A DNA stretch of 64,000 nt from Haliangium sp963772315 (GCA_963772315.1 CAVYWJ010000004.1:1178001-1242000); one strand, 5' to 3'. Positions 45,674 to 58,287 are shown, counted from the stretch's first letter. The notes: generated from the letters alone by a model not told the origin. Numbers and translations are program-made.

Positions 45674-47979
45674 CCACCCTGCCGATGACCAGCCTGATCC
45701 TCCTCTGCACGGCCGCCACGGCTGCGCTCGCCTTCGCGGTCTCCGTGCTCGCAGGCGCAGGCGCGGTCGCCAGTCGGAGAGCGCTCGACGCGCTCACGCC
45801 CGCTGCCCAGGCGCGCGTGCTGCTCGTCCTCGCGATCCTCCCGGCCGTCACCTCGATCGCGGTCATGACCGCAGCGCTCTCACCCACCTTCGGATGGATC
45901 GCCGACCACTGCCTGCGTGCGTTCGAGCTCCACACCCACCCGCACATCTGCGCGGCCCACCACGTCGCCACCGAGCCCGCGCTGCCTCTGATGATTTTGG
46001 TCGCGCTGCTGCTCGGCCGCCTGGTGCTGACCGTGCTGCGGCTCGCCTGGCAGGGCAAGCGCGCCGCTGCCGCGCGCCGGGCCCTGGAGCGCATCGCGTC
46101 CACCAACCCCCAGGGCGACGCCCCGGGCCTGCGCGTGCTGCCGTTCGACGAGCCGCAGGCGTTCGTCCTCGGGCTCTGGCGTCCGCTCCTGTTCGTGACC
46201 CGCGGCCTGATCTCGGACGCGCATCGCGAGCACCTCGAGCCTGTGCTCGCCCACGAGCGCGCGCACATGCGCCGCCGCGACTCCCTCCGTCTGCTCGTGT
46301 CCTCGCTCTCGCTCGCGTTCCACTTGCCAGGCATCGCCGGCTGGCTGGAGCGCCAGCTCGCCCGCGCTCACGAGCTCGCGGCCGACGCCGAGGCCGCGGC
46401 CGCGGTGCAGAGCCCGGAGCGCGTGGCGCACGCGCTCGTGCAGCTCACGCGCGTCCGGCGTCGCGTTCCAGCCCGCGTTCCGGCCAGCGCGCTGGCCTTC
46501 GATGGCGCCGACGTCGAGGCGCGCGTCACCAGTCTCCTCGATCCCAGACCGCGTCGCGACCAGCCGCAGGCGCGGACGATCGGCCTCGTCGCCGTGATCG
46601 CGTGCGTGCTGCTCGGGATCGGCGCCGACCCCGTGCACCACGGGGTCGAGATCTTGCTCGGACTCCTGAGCTTCCTGAAAGGAATGGGTGTGTCGCAAGC
46701 GCGCTTCGATCTCCGTGCGAGCAAAACTCCGATTTCCCATCGGATCTGTGGCCTCGCCGTCCTGCTCCTGGTCGTCCTCGTCCTCTGTCCTGGCAGCCGC
46801 GCCGCCGCCGCCGGGACCATCACCGAAGACGATGTCGTCCAGCTGGCCCGGGAACGTGATCCCGAGGCGGCGCTGGCCCGGGAAGCCGTGACCGTGGCCG
46901 AGGTCGAGGCGCTCCGCGCCTCGCTGTATCCAGATCCGTCGCTGGCGTGGAGCCGCGAGGCGCTTCCAGGCGCCGGGCCCGACGGCGAGCGCGAGGATGC
47001 CTTCAGCATCACCGTGCCGATCGAGCTCCCGGGCAGGCGCGGGGCCAGCCGCGCGCTCGCGCGCTCCGAGGTCGCCGGCACCGAGGCGCTGGCCGCGCGC
47101 GCGCAGAGCGACGCGGTCGTCGCCAGCCTGCTCGCCTTCTACGAAGCGCTCGCCGCCGACCGCCGGGTCGAGATCGCGGCCCGGACCGTCGCCCGCCTGG
47201 ACGAGGCCGCGCGCGTGCTCGGGCGTCGCCACGCCGAAGGCACCACCTCCGGGTACGAGAGCACGCGCCTGGAGCTCGAGGCCGAGCTCGCGCGGAGCGA
47301 GCTGCGCCAGGCCGAGGCCAGGGCCCACGCCGCGCGCGCCGACCTCGCGCTTGTCCTCGGCCTGCAGCAGCAGCCAGGGCAGGGAAGTGACGCCGGGTTC
47401 GTACTCTCCGGCAGCCTGGCCACCAGCGATCCTGGCGCCCTTGCCGAGGCGCCCCCGGAGCGGCGCTCGTCCAGCCTGCTGCGGGCGTCCGCGGCCGGCG
47501 CCCGCGACGCGCGCGATGCGGCCGGCTGGGCCTGGGCGCCCCGGCTCGCCATCTCCGCGGGCCTGCGCGTCGTTGACGCCGGCGAGACCCGCTACGGGTA
47601 TGTCGCCGGCGTGTCGTTCGACCTGCCGCTGTTCTCGCGAGGGCAGGACGTGCGCGCCGAGGCAAGCGCGCGTGAACGGCTGGCGCTGGCCCGGATCCAC
47701 GCCGCCGAGCGCACGACCCGGCGCGCGCTGCTCGCGGCTCAGCAGGCGCTCGCCCTGGCGCAGGGCGAGCTCGTCCGCTTCGAGGAAGCCACGGGCGCCC
47801 GGCTCGAGACCCTGGAGCGCGCTGCCGAGAGCGGTTACCGCGAGGGCGTGCGCTCGGTCGTGGAGCTCGTCGACGCGCAGCGCGCCCGCACGATGGTCGA
47901 GCTGCGACAGCTCGAGCTCGCGCTCGCGGCCAAGCGGGCCGAGGTCGAGCTCCGCGCTGCACGAGGAGAGTTCGAATGA
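45670..47979 (+). CDS. In-frame fusion: M56 (BlaR1-like) membrane peptidase + TolC/CzcC-type outer membrane channel
   Basis: One open frame of 769 residues with no internal stop. Residues 1-330: M56 peptidase with membrane helices at about 9-31, 50-75 and 98-120 and zinc motif HERAHMRRRD (H195, E196, H199), lacking BlaR1's extracellular sensor domain. From about residue 339 (MGVSQARFDLRASKTP) a second signal-peptide-like stretch (ICGLAVLLLVVLVLCPGSRA) precedes an OMF protein of the CzcC/TolC family (DDVVQLARERDPEAALAREA, repeated coiled-coil halves, ending ELRAARGEFE). ATG 46684 has AAAGGA just upstream and could start a separate OMF protein, but the peptidase frame would still read through. 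TGA at 46676-46678 region is out of frame by one base, so a one-base sequence error could have fused two overlapping genes. Confidence 0.82.
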   Translation: MTTLPMTSLILLCTAATAALAFAVSVLAGAGAVASRRALDALTPAAQARVLLVLAILPAVTSIAVMTAALSPTFGWIADHCLRAFELHTHPHICAAHHVATEPALPLMILVALLLGRLVLTVLRLAWQGKRAAAARRALERIASTNPQGDAPGLRVLPFDEPQAFVLGLWRPLLFVTRGLISDAHREHLEPVLAHERAHMRRRDSLRLLVSSLSLAFHLPGIAGWLERQLARAHELAADAEAAAAVQSPERVAHALVQLTRVRRRVPARVPASALAFDGADVEARVTSLLDPRPRRDQPQARTIGLVAVIACVLLGIGADPVHHGVEILLGLLSFLKGMGVSQARFDLRASKTPISHRICGLAVLLLVVLVLCPGSRAAAAGTITEDDVVQLARERDPEAALAREAVTVAEVEALRASLYPDPSLAWSREALPGAGPDGEREDAFSITVPIELPGRRGASRALARSEVAGTEALAARAQSDAVVASLLAFYEALAADRRVEIAARTVARLDEAARVLGRRHAEGTTSGYESTRLELEAELARSELRQAEARAHAARADLALVLGLQQQPGQGSDAGFVLSGSLATSDPGALAEAPPERRSSSLLRASAAGARDARDAAGWAWAPRLAISAGLRVVDAGETRYGYVAGVSFDLPLFSRGQDVRAEASARERLALARIHAAERTTRRALLAAQQALALAQGELVRFEEATGARLETLERAAESGYREGVRSVVELVDAQRARTMVELRQLELALAAKRAEVELRAARGEFE
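46684..47979 (+). CDS. Alternative product: outer membrane factor (CzcC/CusC-like) from an internal start
   Basis: If translation begins at ATG 46684, preceded by a GAAAGGA ribosome binding site, the product is a 431-residue TolC-family channel with its own signal peptide (residues about 20-42, cleavage near RAAAAG). This is the size expected for the outer membrane subunit of an RND metal pump and it lies directly before the adaptor and pump genes. The two internal repeats carry the typical long alpha-helical hairpins (LEAELARSELRQAEARAHAA; VELVDAQRARTMVELRQLEL). It is listed separately because the long fused frame may not reflect the real proteins. Confidence 0.7.
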   Translation: MGVSQARFDLRASKTPISHRICGLAVLLLVVLVLCPGSRAAAAGTITEDDVVQLARERDPEAALAREAVTVAEVEALRASLYPDPSLAWSREALPGAGPDGEREDAFSITVPIELPGRRGASRALARSEVAGTEALAARAQSDAVVASLLAFYEALAADRRVEIAARTVARLDEAARVLGRRHAEGTTSGYESTRLELEAELARSELRQAEARAHAARADLALVLGLQQQPGQGSDAGFVLSGSLATSDPGALAEAPPERRSSSLLRASAAGARDARDAAGWAWAPRLAISAGLRVVDAGETRYGYVAGVSFDLPLFSRGQDVRAEASARERLALARIHAAERTTRRALLAAQQALALAQGELVRFEEATGARLETLERAAESGYREGVRSVVELVDAQRARTMVELRQLELALAAKRAEVELRAARGEFE

Positions 47980-49628
47980 GAGCCAAGCCATGCAAGGCAG
48001 CGCTGCTGGCGGTCACGGCCGCCATGCTCCTGGCCGCGTGCCGCGGTCACGACGACGAAGCCGGTCATGACCACGCGTCCGATCATCCGCCAGGACACGA
48101 TCACCACGCTGACGACCACGGCCACGGCGACACGCCCAGGATGCGCATCACGCACTGGAGCGAGCGGCACGAGCTCTTTGCCGAGCACACCGTGGCCATG
48201 GTCGGGCAGGAGGTGGAGGTGCTCGCTCACCTGACCGTGCTCGACGGCTTCCGCGCGCTCGATCGCGGCAAGATCACGCTGGAGCTCGACGGCCCCGCGC
48301 CGATCCGGGCCACGGCGAACACGGCCGTGCGTCCGGGCATCTTCCAGCTCGCGTTCGTACCGGCGCAGCCCGGCACGTACCGCGGCCGGCTGGTCATCGC
48401 GGGCAGCCCCGGGAACAGCGCCGCCGGCGCCCCGGCCGCCCTGGCGGACACCCCCGAGGACACTATCGACGGCATCGAGCTGCGCGTGTTCGCGACCGCG
48501 GCCGCGGCCGGGTCGGTCACGCCGCCGGAGGACGACGGCGACCTCATCGAGCTGCTCAAGGAGCAGCAGTGGGGCGTTCCCTTTGCCACCGCGTTTGCCG
48601 GCGAGGCGAACCTGGTGGCGTCGATCGAGGTCGCCGGCTCCGTCGATACCCCGCCCGGCGGCTCGGCCGAGGTCGGCGCAGCGATCGCGGGCCGCGTGGT
48701 CGTGTCGCCCCGCGGCCTGCCGCGTCCCGGCGACAGCGTGCGCAAGGGCCAGCTCCTCGCCACGCTCGCGCCGGCCCCATCCTCGCCCGAGGAGGCCGCG
48801 CGTGCCGGCCTGGCCGTGGCCGAGGCCGGCGCCCGCGCCGCCGCCGCGCGCGCAGCGGTCGAGCGCGCCGAGCGCCTGATCAGCGACCAGGCCATCTCCC
48901 AGCGCGAGCTCGACGACGCGCGCCGCGAGGCCACCGTGGCCGGGGAAGCCGAGCGTGCTGCGCGCCGCGCGCAGAGCCTCTTCACGGGCGCGAGCGGCGG
49001 CGTCGGCGCCGGCTCCTGGCGACTGGTCGCGCCGATCGACGGCACGCTGGTCGACGTGCGCGCCACGCCCGGCGCGGCGGTGTCGCCGGGCGACGTCCTG
49101 TTCCGCATCGTCGACACCCGCGATCTGTGGATCCGGGCGCGGGTGCCCGAGCAGGACGTCGCGCGCCTGCGCAGCGATCGCGACGCCAGCTTCCAGATCG
49201 CCGGGCTCGAGGAGTGGCTGCCGATCGACATCACGGGCGAGGACGCCGCGGCCTCGCTGGTCACGATCGGGCGCACCGTGGATCCCGCGTCGCGCGCCGT
49301 GGACGTCATCTACGCGCTGCGCACGCCCGATCCGCGGCTGCGCGTCGGCGGCCTCGTCCGCGTCGGCCTGCCGGCCGGCGACGACTTCTCGGGCGTGGTG
49401 ATCCCGCGCGCTGCCATCGTCGACGATCAGGGCCGCGAGGTCGTCTACGTCCAGGTGGACGGCGAGCACTTCGAGGAGCGCATGGTGCGCACCGGCCCGC
49501 GCTCCGGCGCGCTCGCCGGCGTGATCCACGGCCTCGCGGCCGGTGAGCGCGTGGTCACGCGCGGCGCCAACCTGGTGCGTCTCACCGCGCGCGCCGGCTC
49601 CGGCGAGGCGCACGGGCACATCCACTAG
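47976..49628 (+). CDS. RND efflux periplasmic adaptor (CzcB/CusB-like) lipoprotein with His-rich segment
   Basis: 550 residues. Lipoprotein signal ending LLAAC, followed by a His/Asp-rich tract (HDHASDHPPGHDHHADDHGH) suited to binding Zn, Co, Ni or Cu. An extra beta domain of about 120 residues precedes the membrane-fusion core: VGAAIAGRVVVSPRGLPRPG, DSVRKGQLLATLAP, coiled-coil hairpin AERLISDQAISQRELDDARR, and the matching lipoyl half WRLVAPIDGTLVDVRATPG. It links the inner-membrane pump to the OMF. ATGA overlap with the upstream stop; 12 bases before the pump gene. Confidence 0.92.
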   Translation: MRAKPCKAALLAVTAAMLLAACRGHDDEAGHDHASDHPPGHDHHADDHGHGDTPRMRITHWSERHELFAEHTVAMVGQEVEVLAHLTVLDGFRALDRGKITLELDGPAPIRATANTAVRPGIFQLAFVPAQPGTYRGRLVIAGSPGNSAAGAPAALADTPEDTIDGIELRVFATAAAAGSVTPPEDDGDLIELLKEQQWGVPFATAFAGEANLVASIEVAGSVDTPPGGSAEVGAAIAGRVVVSPRGLPRPGDSVRKGQLLATLAPAPSSPEEAARAGLAVAEAGARAAAARAAVERAERLISDQAISQRELDDARREATVAGEAERAARRAQSLFTGASGGVGAGSWRLVAPIDGTLVDVRATPGAAVSPGDVLFRIVDTRDLWIRARVPEQDVARLRSDRDASFQIAGLEEWLPIDITGEDAAASLVTIGRTVDPASRAVDVIYALRTPDPRLRVGGLVRVGLPAGDDFSGVVIPRAAIVDDQGREVVYVQVDGEHFEERMVRTGPRSGALAGVIHGLAAGERVVTRGANLVRLTARAGSGEAHGHIH

Positions 49629-49640
49629 AGCGGGCCACCG

Positions 49641-52600
49641 ATGATCGAACGACTCCTCAGACTCTCGCTACGGCACCGCTGGATGGTCCTCGGCGCCGCG
49701 ACCATCCTCCTCGGCGCTGGCTTCGTGCGCACCACGCAGATGCCCGTCGACGTCTTCCCGGATCTCACCGCGCCGCGCGTGACCATCGTGGTCGAGTCCA
49801 CGGGCATGGCGGCCGAGGAGGTCGAGCGCCTGATCACCTTTCCGATCGAGACCACCGTCAACGGCACCGCGGGCGTCCGGCGCGTGCGCTCGGCCTCGGC
49901 GCCGGGTATCTCGGTCGTGTGGGTCGAGTTCGACTGGAGCACGTCCCAGACCATCGCGCGCCAGCGCGTGACCGAGCAGCTGCAGAGCCTCTCCGGCGCG
50001 CTGCCGCCCGAGGCCAGCGCGCCGCTGCTGGCGCCGGCCTCGTCGGTGATGGGCGAGATCGCGTTCGTCGCCCTCACCAGCCAGAGCCTCGATCCCATGC
50101 AGGTCAGGCGCATCGCCGAGATCGAGGTGCGCCGCCGGCTCCTCGGCGTCGACGGCATCGCCCAGGTCGTGCCCATCGGCGGCGAGGAGAAGCAGTACCA
50201 GATCCTCGTCGATCCCTACCGCATGGAGCGCTACGGCCTCACCCTGGAGGATGTCGTCACCGCGGTCGAGGATGGCAGCCGCAACGCGCCGGGCGGCTAC
50301 CTGGTGGATCGCGGCCAGGAGTCGGTGATCCGCGTGCTCGGACGCGCGCACGACACCGCCGATCTCGAAGCGATCGTCATCACCACCCGCGACCGCGTGC
50401 CCGTGCGCGTCCGCGAGGTCGCGGACGTGCGCATCGGCCCGGCCGTGGCCCGCGGCGCGGCCAGCTATCGCGCCCGGCCGGCCGTGATCCTGAGCATCGT
50501 CAAGCAGCCCGATGCCGACACCGTGTCCACCACCGGGCGTCTGGACGCAGCGCTCGCCGAGATGACCACGGACCTGGCCCCGCGCGGCGTCGAACTCCAC
50601 AGCGACATCTTCCGCCAGCAAGACTTCATCGACACCGCGATCGACAACCTGGTGCGGGTGCTGCGCGACGGCGCCGTGCTCGTGGTCGTGGTGCTGCTGG
50701 TGTTCCTGTGGAGCGTGCGCCCGACGGTGATCAGCGTCCTGGCCATCCCGCTGTCGCTGGTCGTGGCCATGCTCGTGCTCGACGCCCTGGATCTCACCAT
50801 CGACACCATGACCCTCGGCGGCCTCGCCATCGCCATCGGCGAGCTGGTGGACGACGCCATCGTCGACGTCGAGAACGTGGTCCGGCGCCTGCGCGAGCGC
50901 GCGGCCCTGCCAGTCGATGCCAGGCCGCCTGCGGTCGACACGGTGCTGCATGCCTCGCTCGAGATCCGCTCGTCGATCGTCAGCGCCACCTACGTCATCA
51001 TGCTGGTCTTCGTGCCGCTCCTGCTCCTCGACGGGCTGGAGGGCCGGCTGATGCGCCCGCTCGCGATCTCCTACCTCGCGGCGATCTTTGCCTCGCTGAT
51101 CGTCGCCGTGACGGTCACGCCGGTGCTGTGCTCGTTCCTCTTGCCGCGGTCCATGGAGCGCCGTGGCCCGGCCGAGCCGCCGGTCATGCGCTTGCTGCAC
51201 CGCGGCTACGAGCCGGTCTTGCAGGCGACCCTGCGCCACCCCGTGATCGTTGCCCTGGCGACCGTGGGCGTCGTGGCGGCCGGCGCCGGTGGCCTGCTCG
51301 GGCTCGGGCGCTCGTTCCTGCCCGAGTTCAACGAGGGCAGCCTGACCATCAACATGGTGCTCGCGCCCGGCACCTCGCTGCCCGAGAGCGACGCGCTCGC
51401 CACCATGGCCGAGCGCGCCCTGCTGGCCGACCCTGCGGTCATCTCCGTGGGCCGGCGCACCGGCCGCGCCGAGCGCGACGAGCACGTGCTGGGCGTGGAG
51501 ACCAGCGAGCTCGAGGTGCGGCTCGACGCCGCCGACAGGCGCACCAAGGAGCAGGTCTTCAACGACATCCGCGAGCGCCTGAAGGTAGTGCCTGGCGCCC
51601 AGTTCGCGATCGGCCAGCCGATCTCGCACCGCATCGAGCACATGATCTCGGGCCAGCGCTCGGCGCTGTCGATCAAGGTTTTTGGCGAGAACCTGCGCGA
51701 GCTCAGGCGCGTGGCCAAGCAGGTCGAGGCGGTGGCCAAGGGCGTGCCCGGCCTGGTCGACCTCGCGGTCGAGCAGGTGGTCGACATCCCCCAGCTCGTG
51801 GTCCGCATCGACGCGCAGGCCGCGTCGAGCTACGGCCTCTCGGCCGGGGACGCGGCCTCGGCCGTGGGCACCGCGCTCTGGGGCGCGGTTCCCGGGCACG
51901 TGTACGAGGAAGGCACCGCGACCGAGGTGGTGGTCAAGTACGCGCCCGCGCTCATGGGCGATCTCGAGGCCGTGCGCCGCCTGCCCATCCCCACGCCCAC
52001 GGGCGCGCTGGTGCCGGTCACGGCGCTGGCCGAGGTGCGCCAGGACGTCGGTCCGAACTACGTGCTGCGCGAGGATGTGGAGCGCCGCGTGGTGGTGTCG
52101 GCCAACGTGGCCGAGCGCGACATCCGCAGCGCGTACGAGGACGTGCGGCAGCGGGTCGCGAGCCAGGTGGCGCTGCCCGAGGGCGTGCGCATCGAGTTCG
52201 CCGGCCAGTTCGAGCGCGAGGAGGCCACGGGCAGGCGCCTGCTCGTCTTCGGCCTGCTCGCCATCCTGGGCATCGGCCTCATCGTCGGGGCCACGCTCGG
52301 CAGCGTCCGGCGCACCCTCATCGTGCTCGTCAACCTGCCCCTGGCCCTGGCCGGCGGTGTCATCGGCGTGTACCTCGCAGGCGGCGTCCTGTCGGTCGCG
52401 ACCACGATCGGCTTCATCACGCTGTTCGGCATCGCCACGCGCAACGGCATCCTGCTGGCCACGCGGGCGCGCGATCTCGAGCTGGAGGGGCAGGCACGGC
52501 CGGAAGCCGTGGCCCGGGCCGCGCGCGAGCGCCTGGCGCCGATCCTCATGACCGCCATGACCGCGGCGCTGGGCCTCTTGCCGCTCGCCATGGCGCTGGG

Positions 52601-52745
52601 CCAGCCCGGCAGCGAGATCCAGGCGCCCATGGCCCTCGTGATCTTGACCGGCCTGGCCAGCTCGACCGCGCTCAACATGGTCGTGGTCCCGGCCCTGCTC
52701 GCGCGCTGGGGCGGCGCGCCCGCGCCTCATGCGCAGCAGGCATGA
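49641..52745 (+). CDS. RND efflux pump, CusA/CzcA heavy-metal family
   Basis: 1034 residues, the usual length. Twelve spans with two large periplasmic loops; N-terminus LRHRWMVLGAATILLGAGFV, early MPVDVFPDLTAPRVTIVVES as in CzcA/CusA. The proton-relay span reads LGGLAIAIGELVDDAIVDVE, typical of one HME-type branch, with adjacent Asp residues; VEQVVDIPQLVVRIDAQAAS is typical of HME docking regions. It exports metal ions from periplasm or cytoplasm by proton antiport together with the adaptor and OMF. The metal cannot be fixed; the adaptor's His-rich tract favours a divalent cation. Confidence 0.93.
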   Translation: MIERLLRLSLRHRWMVLGAATILLGAGFVRTTQMPVDVFPDLTAPRVTIVVESTGMAAEEVERLITFPIETTVNGTAGVRRVRSASAPGISVVWVEFDWSTSQTIARQRVTEQLQSLSGALPPEASAPLLAPASSVMGEIAFVALTSQSLDPMQVRRIAEIEVRRRLLGVDGIAQVVPIGGEEKQYQILVDPYRMERYGLTLEDVVTAVEDGSRNAPGGYLVDRGQESVIRVLGRAHDTADLEAIVITTRDRVPVRVREVADVRIGPAVARGAASYRARPAVILSIVKQPDADTVSTTGRLDAALAEMTTDLAPRGVELHSDIFRQQDFIDTAIDNLVRVLRDGAVLVVVVLLVFLWSVRPTVISVLAIPLSLVVAMLVLDALDLTIDTMTLGGLAIAIGELVDDAIVDVENVVRRLRERAALPVDARPPAVDTVLHASLEIRSSIVSATYVIMLVFVPLLLLDGLEGRLMRPLAISYLAAIFASLIVAVTVTPVLCSFLLPRSMERRGPAEPPVMRLLHRGYEPVLQATLRHPVIVALATVGVVAAGAGGLLGLGRSFLPEFNEGSLTINMVLAPGTSLPESDALATMAERALLADPAVISVGRRTGRAERDEHVLGVETSELEVRLDAADRRTKEQVFNDIRERLKVVPGAQFAIGQPISHRIEHMISGQRSALSIKVFGENLRELRRVAKQVEAVAKGVPGLVDLAVEQVVDIPQLVVRIDAQAASSYGLSAGDAASAVGTALWGAVPGHVYEEGTATEVVVKYAPALMGDLEAVRRLPIPTPTGALVPVTALAEVRQDVGPNYVLREDVERRVVVSANVAERDIRSAYEDVRQRVASQVALPEGVRIEFAGQFEREEATGRRLLVFGLLAILGIGLIVGATLGSVRRTLIVLVNLPLALAGGVIGVYLAGGVLSVATTIGFITLFGIATRNGILLATRARDLELEGQARPEAVARAARERLAPILMTAMTAALGLLPLAMALGQPGSEIQAPMALVILTGLASSTALNMVVVPALLARWGGAPAPHAQQA

Positions 52746-52797
52746 TGCCGCAGCCTGCCGCGGTTGTGATACCGCAGTTCGCGCGTAGGCTTGGTGC

Positions 52798-54102
52798 ATG
52801 CGCTTCTTCAACACCGCGGGGCCGTGCGTGGAAGCGTGGCATTGCATGCTGCCAGCGGCCGAGCGTCTGCCCGACGCGCCTCTGCTGGTCGAGCGGGGCA
52901 TGTACTTCGGGGTCCATGCCCCGCGCCAGACCGGCAAGACCACCACGCTGATGGCCCTGGCCAGGCAGCTCACCGCGGGCGGCAAGTACGCGGCGCTGCA
53001 CTTCAGCTGTGAGGCCGCCAAGGTCGCCGGCGACGACCACGTGGCCGGGCAGCGGACCGTGCTGCAGGCGATGCGGCAACGCGCCCTCGACGACCTGCCC
53101 GAGGCACTGCAACCACCGGATCCCGGGCCTGCCCACGATGATGCCTATCTCCTCGCCGATGGCCTTCGCGCCTGGGCGCGCGCCTGTCCGCGGCCCCTGG
53201 TGCTGTTCTTCGACGAGATCGACGCCCTGCGCGGCAACAGCCTGCTCAGTGTGCTCGGCCAGCTGCGCGACCGCTACATGCAGCGGCCCGAGAATGCCCC
53301 TTGGTCGATAGCGCGATAGCGCTCTGCGGCCTACGCGATGTGCGCGAGTACAAGGCAGCCAGCGGCGGGGATGTCAGCCGGCTGGGCTCGTCGAGCCCGT
53401 TCAACATCAAGGTCGAGTCCATGCGCCTGGCCAACTTCGACGAGCGGCAGGTGACCGCGCTCTACGCCCAGCACACAGCCGAGACCGGCCAGCCGTTCAC
53501 GGACGAAGCGTTCGCGCATGCCTTCGCACTCACGCGCGGTCAGCCCTGGCTGATCAACGCGCTCGCCCACGAGATCGTCGACAAGATGCGCATCGCGCCG
53601 CCCGTGCCGATCACGGCCGAGCACGTGGATCGAGCCAAGGAGTGCCTGATCCTGGCCCGGGCCACGCACCTAGACTCGCTCGTTGCCCGCCTCGGCGAGG
53701 ACCGCGTGCGGCGGATCATCGAGCCGCTCCTGGCCGGTACCTTCGAGGGCGACGAGACCTACGACGACGACTTCCTGTACGTGCGCGACCTGGGCCTGAT
53801 CGCGCCGGAGCCAGCTGACGTATCACGAGGTCGCGCCGCTGCTCGTGCTCATGGCGTTCCTGCAGCGCGTGGTCAACGGCGGCGGCTTCATCGACCGCGA
53901 GTACGGCGTGGGCCGCCGGCGCATCGATCTACTCGTCCGCTGGCCCTACGCAGGCGAGCACGGGCAGCACCAGTGGCAGCGCGAGGATCGCCGCCATGAT
54001 CGTCGTGACGGGCACCGCAGCGACGACGCGCCGCCCATCGAGACCGCCTTCGAGCAGGCCCGGACCGCGCACGACCGCGCCGTCACCGTGCTGCGCGCGT
54101 GA
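52798..54102 (+). pseudogene. Decayed second copy of the AAA-ATPase/PD-(D/E)XK gene
   Basis: Near-identical in long stretches to the copy at 42684-44282, including the region before the start (GTAGGCTTGGTGC here, CTAGGCTGTGCGC there). Compared with it: the frame breaks near 53310 through a small insertion (gatagcgcgatagcgc where the other copy has gtcgcgctg); about 185 bases are missing at 53809-53815 (from after LGLIAPE to before LTYHEVAP); and about 118 bases are missing near 53985, removing the ExK motif. The Walker A motif (HAPRQTGKTTTLMAL) is intact in the first part. No functional product is expected. Confidence 0.88.
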
Positions 54103-54130
54103 CTCGGCAGCAAAGACGCGGCTTGCGCTC

Positions 54131-57163
<3,033 letters not shown>

Positions 57164-57501
57164 GAGTCGAATCCCAGGCGGTCAGCGCGTACCGCGTGTG
57201 ACTCGATGCCGACCTGCAGAGGGCTCCCATCGAGTCACGGTTGCCGGCGTGGGGTGCTGGAGCAGCGATGGCAGCCGGCATGTCGTGGATTTTTCCACCG
57301 AGTCGCAATGAACCTTAGGGCAGGGCCTGTATCAGGATCAATATGAAAAAAGCGTATTACAATTGATTTCAACCGATTTCACGGGCTTGAAATGATTCGT
57401 GAACAGGACGGCGCGGGCTGTCCAGCGCGATGCCCGGCGTCGCGCGGTGACGCCCTCGCCGGCCCGGCGCGAGCTGGCGAGCGGCGGGCAGCCGGTGCAT
57501 C
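57164..57501. other. 338-base divergent intergenic region
   Basis: Lies between the kinase-STAND gene (leftward) and a lipoprotein gene (rightward). 57330-57400 is clearly A+T-rich for this genome and contains two TTGATTTCA/CCGATTTCA-like direct repeats, a likely place for promoters or a regulator site. I could not fix -35/-10 boxes with confidence. No gene is called. Confidence 0.5.
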
Positions 57502-58182
57502 ATGTCGTTTCAGCCTATGATTCGCTTGTTCACGAAGATCGCGATCGTCACCGTCGCTGCGAGCGCCGGGGCGTGTGATGGGGGCTCCGAGTATTGCCCC
57601 GAGCTCAGCGTGGTCGCCGATGGCAGCGGTACCTCGGTGGCCCGCGGCGAGCTCTGGGGCACGTGCACACGCGAGCCCGGCGCCGGGGGCGGCGACGACA
57701 ACCTCGACGTGTCCGCGCGCGGCCAGAACGAGTACCTCGACGGGCCGGTCGTGTTCGAGTTCGACGATGGAGGCACGTCGTTCCGGTTCGGGCTCTCACG
57801 GGGCGACGACCTCAGCGATGCGCCGGACTCCACGGTCACCTTGCCGGAGCGGTTCACGCTGTCCGGGATCGACGAGGGCGGCGAGGTGTCGCGCGCCGGC
57901 GGCGTCACCGTGACCTGGATGGAAGACGACGCCGGTGACCGCATGCGCTGGCGGGTGAGCGGGGCGTGTCTGGTCGCGGCCGAGGACGGGTTCTCGGACG
58001 ACGGCTCGCTCGCGCTCGACGATGGCGACATGCGCGCGCTGGCCGGGCGCCAGGCCGAGAGCTGCACCGCCGAGGTCTGCGTCGAGCGCCGCCGTAACGG
58101 CAGGCTCGACCCGTTCTTCGATGGCAGCGGTGCGATCTACGCCGTGCAGCGGCGCTGCGTCGGGTTCACCTCGATACCGTGA
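57502..58182 (+). CDS. Predicted lipoprotein of unknown function
   Basis: 226 residues. A signal peptide (IAIVTVAASAGACDGG) has a lipobox-like SAGAC. The mature part is acidic, beta-rich (GPVVFEFDDGGTSFRFGL, VSRAGGVTVTWMEDDAGD) and has five or six further cysteines (CPEL, CTRE, CLVA, CTAEVC, RRCVG) that may form disulfides. No recognised domain. ATG 57502 is drawn; ATG 57517 (MIRLFTKIAI) is an equally good start for the signal peptide. Confidence 0.65.
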   Translation: MSFQPMIRLFTKIAIVTVAASAGACDGGSEYCPELSVVADGSGTSVARGELWGTCTREPGAGGGDDNLDVSARGQNEYLDGPVVFEFDDGGTSFRFGLSRGDDLSDAPDSTVTLPERFTLSGIDEGGEVSRAGGVTVTWMEDDAGDRMRWRVSGACLVAAEDGFSDDGSLALDDGDMRALAGRQAESCTAEVCVERRRNGRLDPFFDGSGAIYAVQRRCVGFTSIP

Positions 58183-58287
58183 GCACACTGCGTTGTCGCG
58201 GCGGCCATAGCCGGCGGTGTGCCGCTTCAGAGCGAGGCTACCGCACGGAGACCGTGGCCTCGGCCCTGGACATCGTCAGCAACCGGA

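Noticed and set aside
49668..53021. 1117-codon minus-strand open frame
   Set aside because: Antisense to the RND pump and the AAA-gene copy; Arg/His/Asp-rich translation with no motif. High G+C makes such antisense frames common here.
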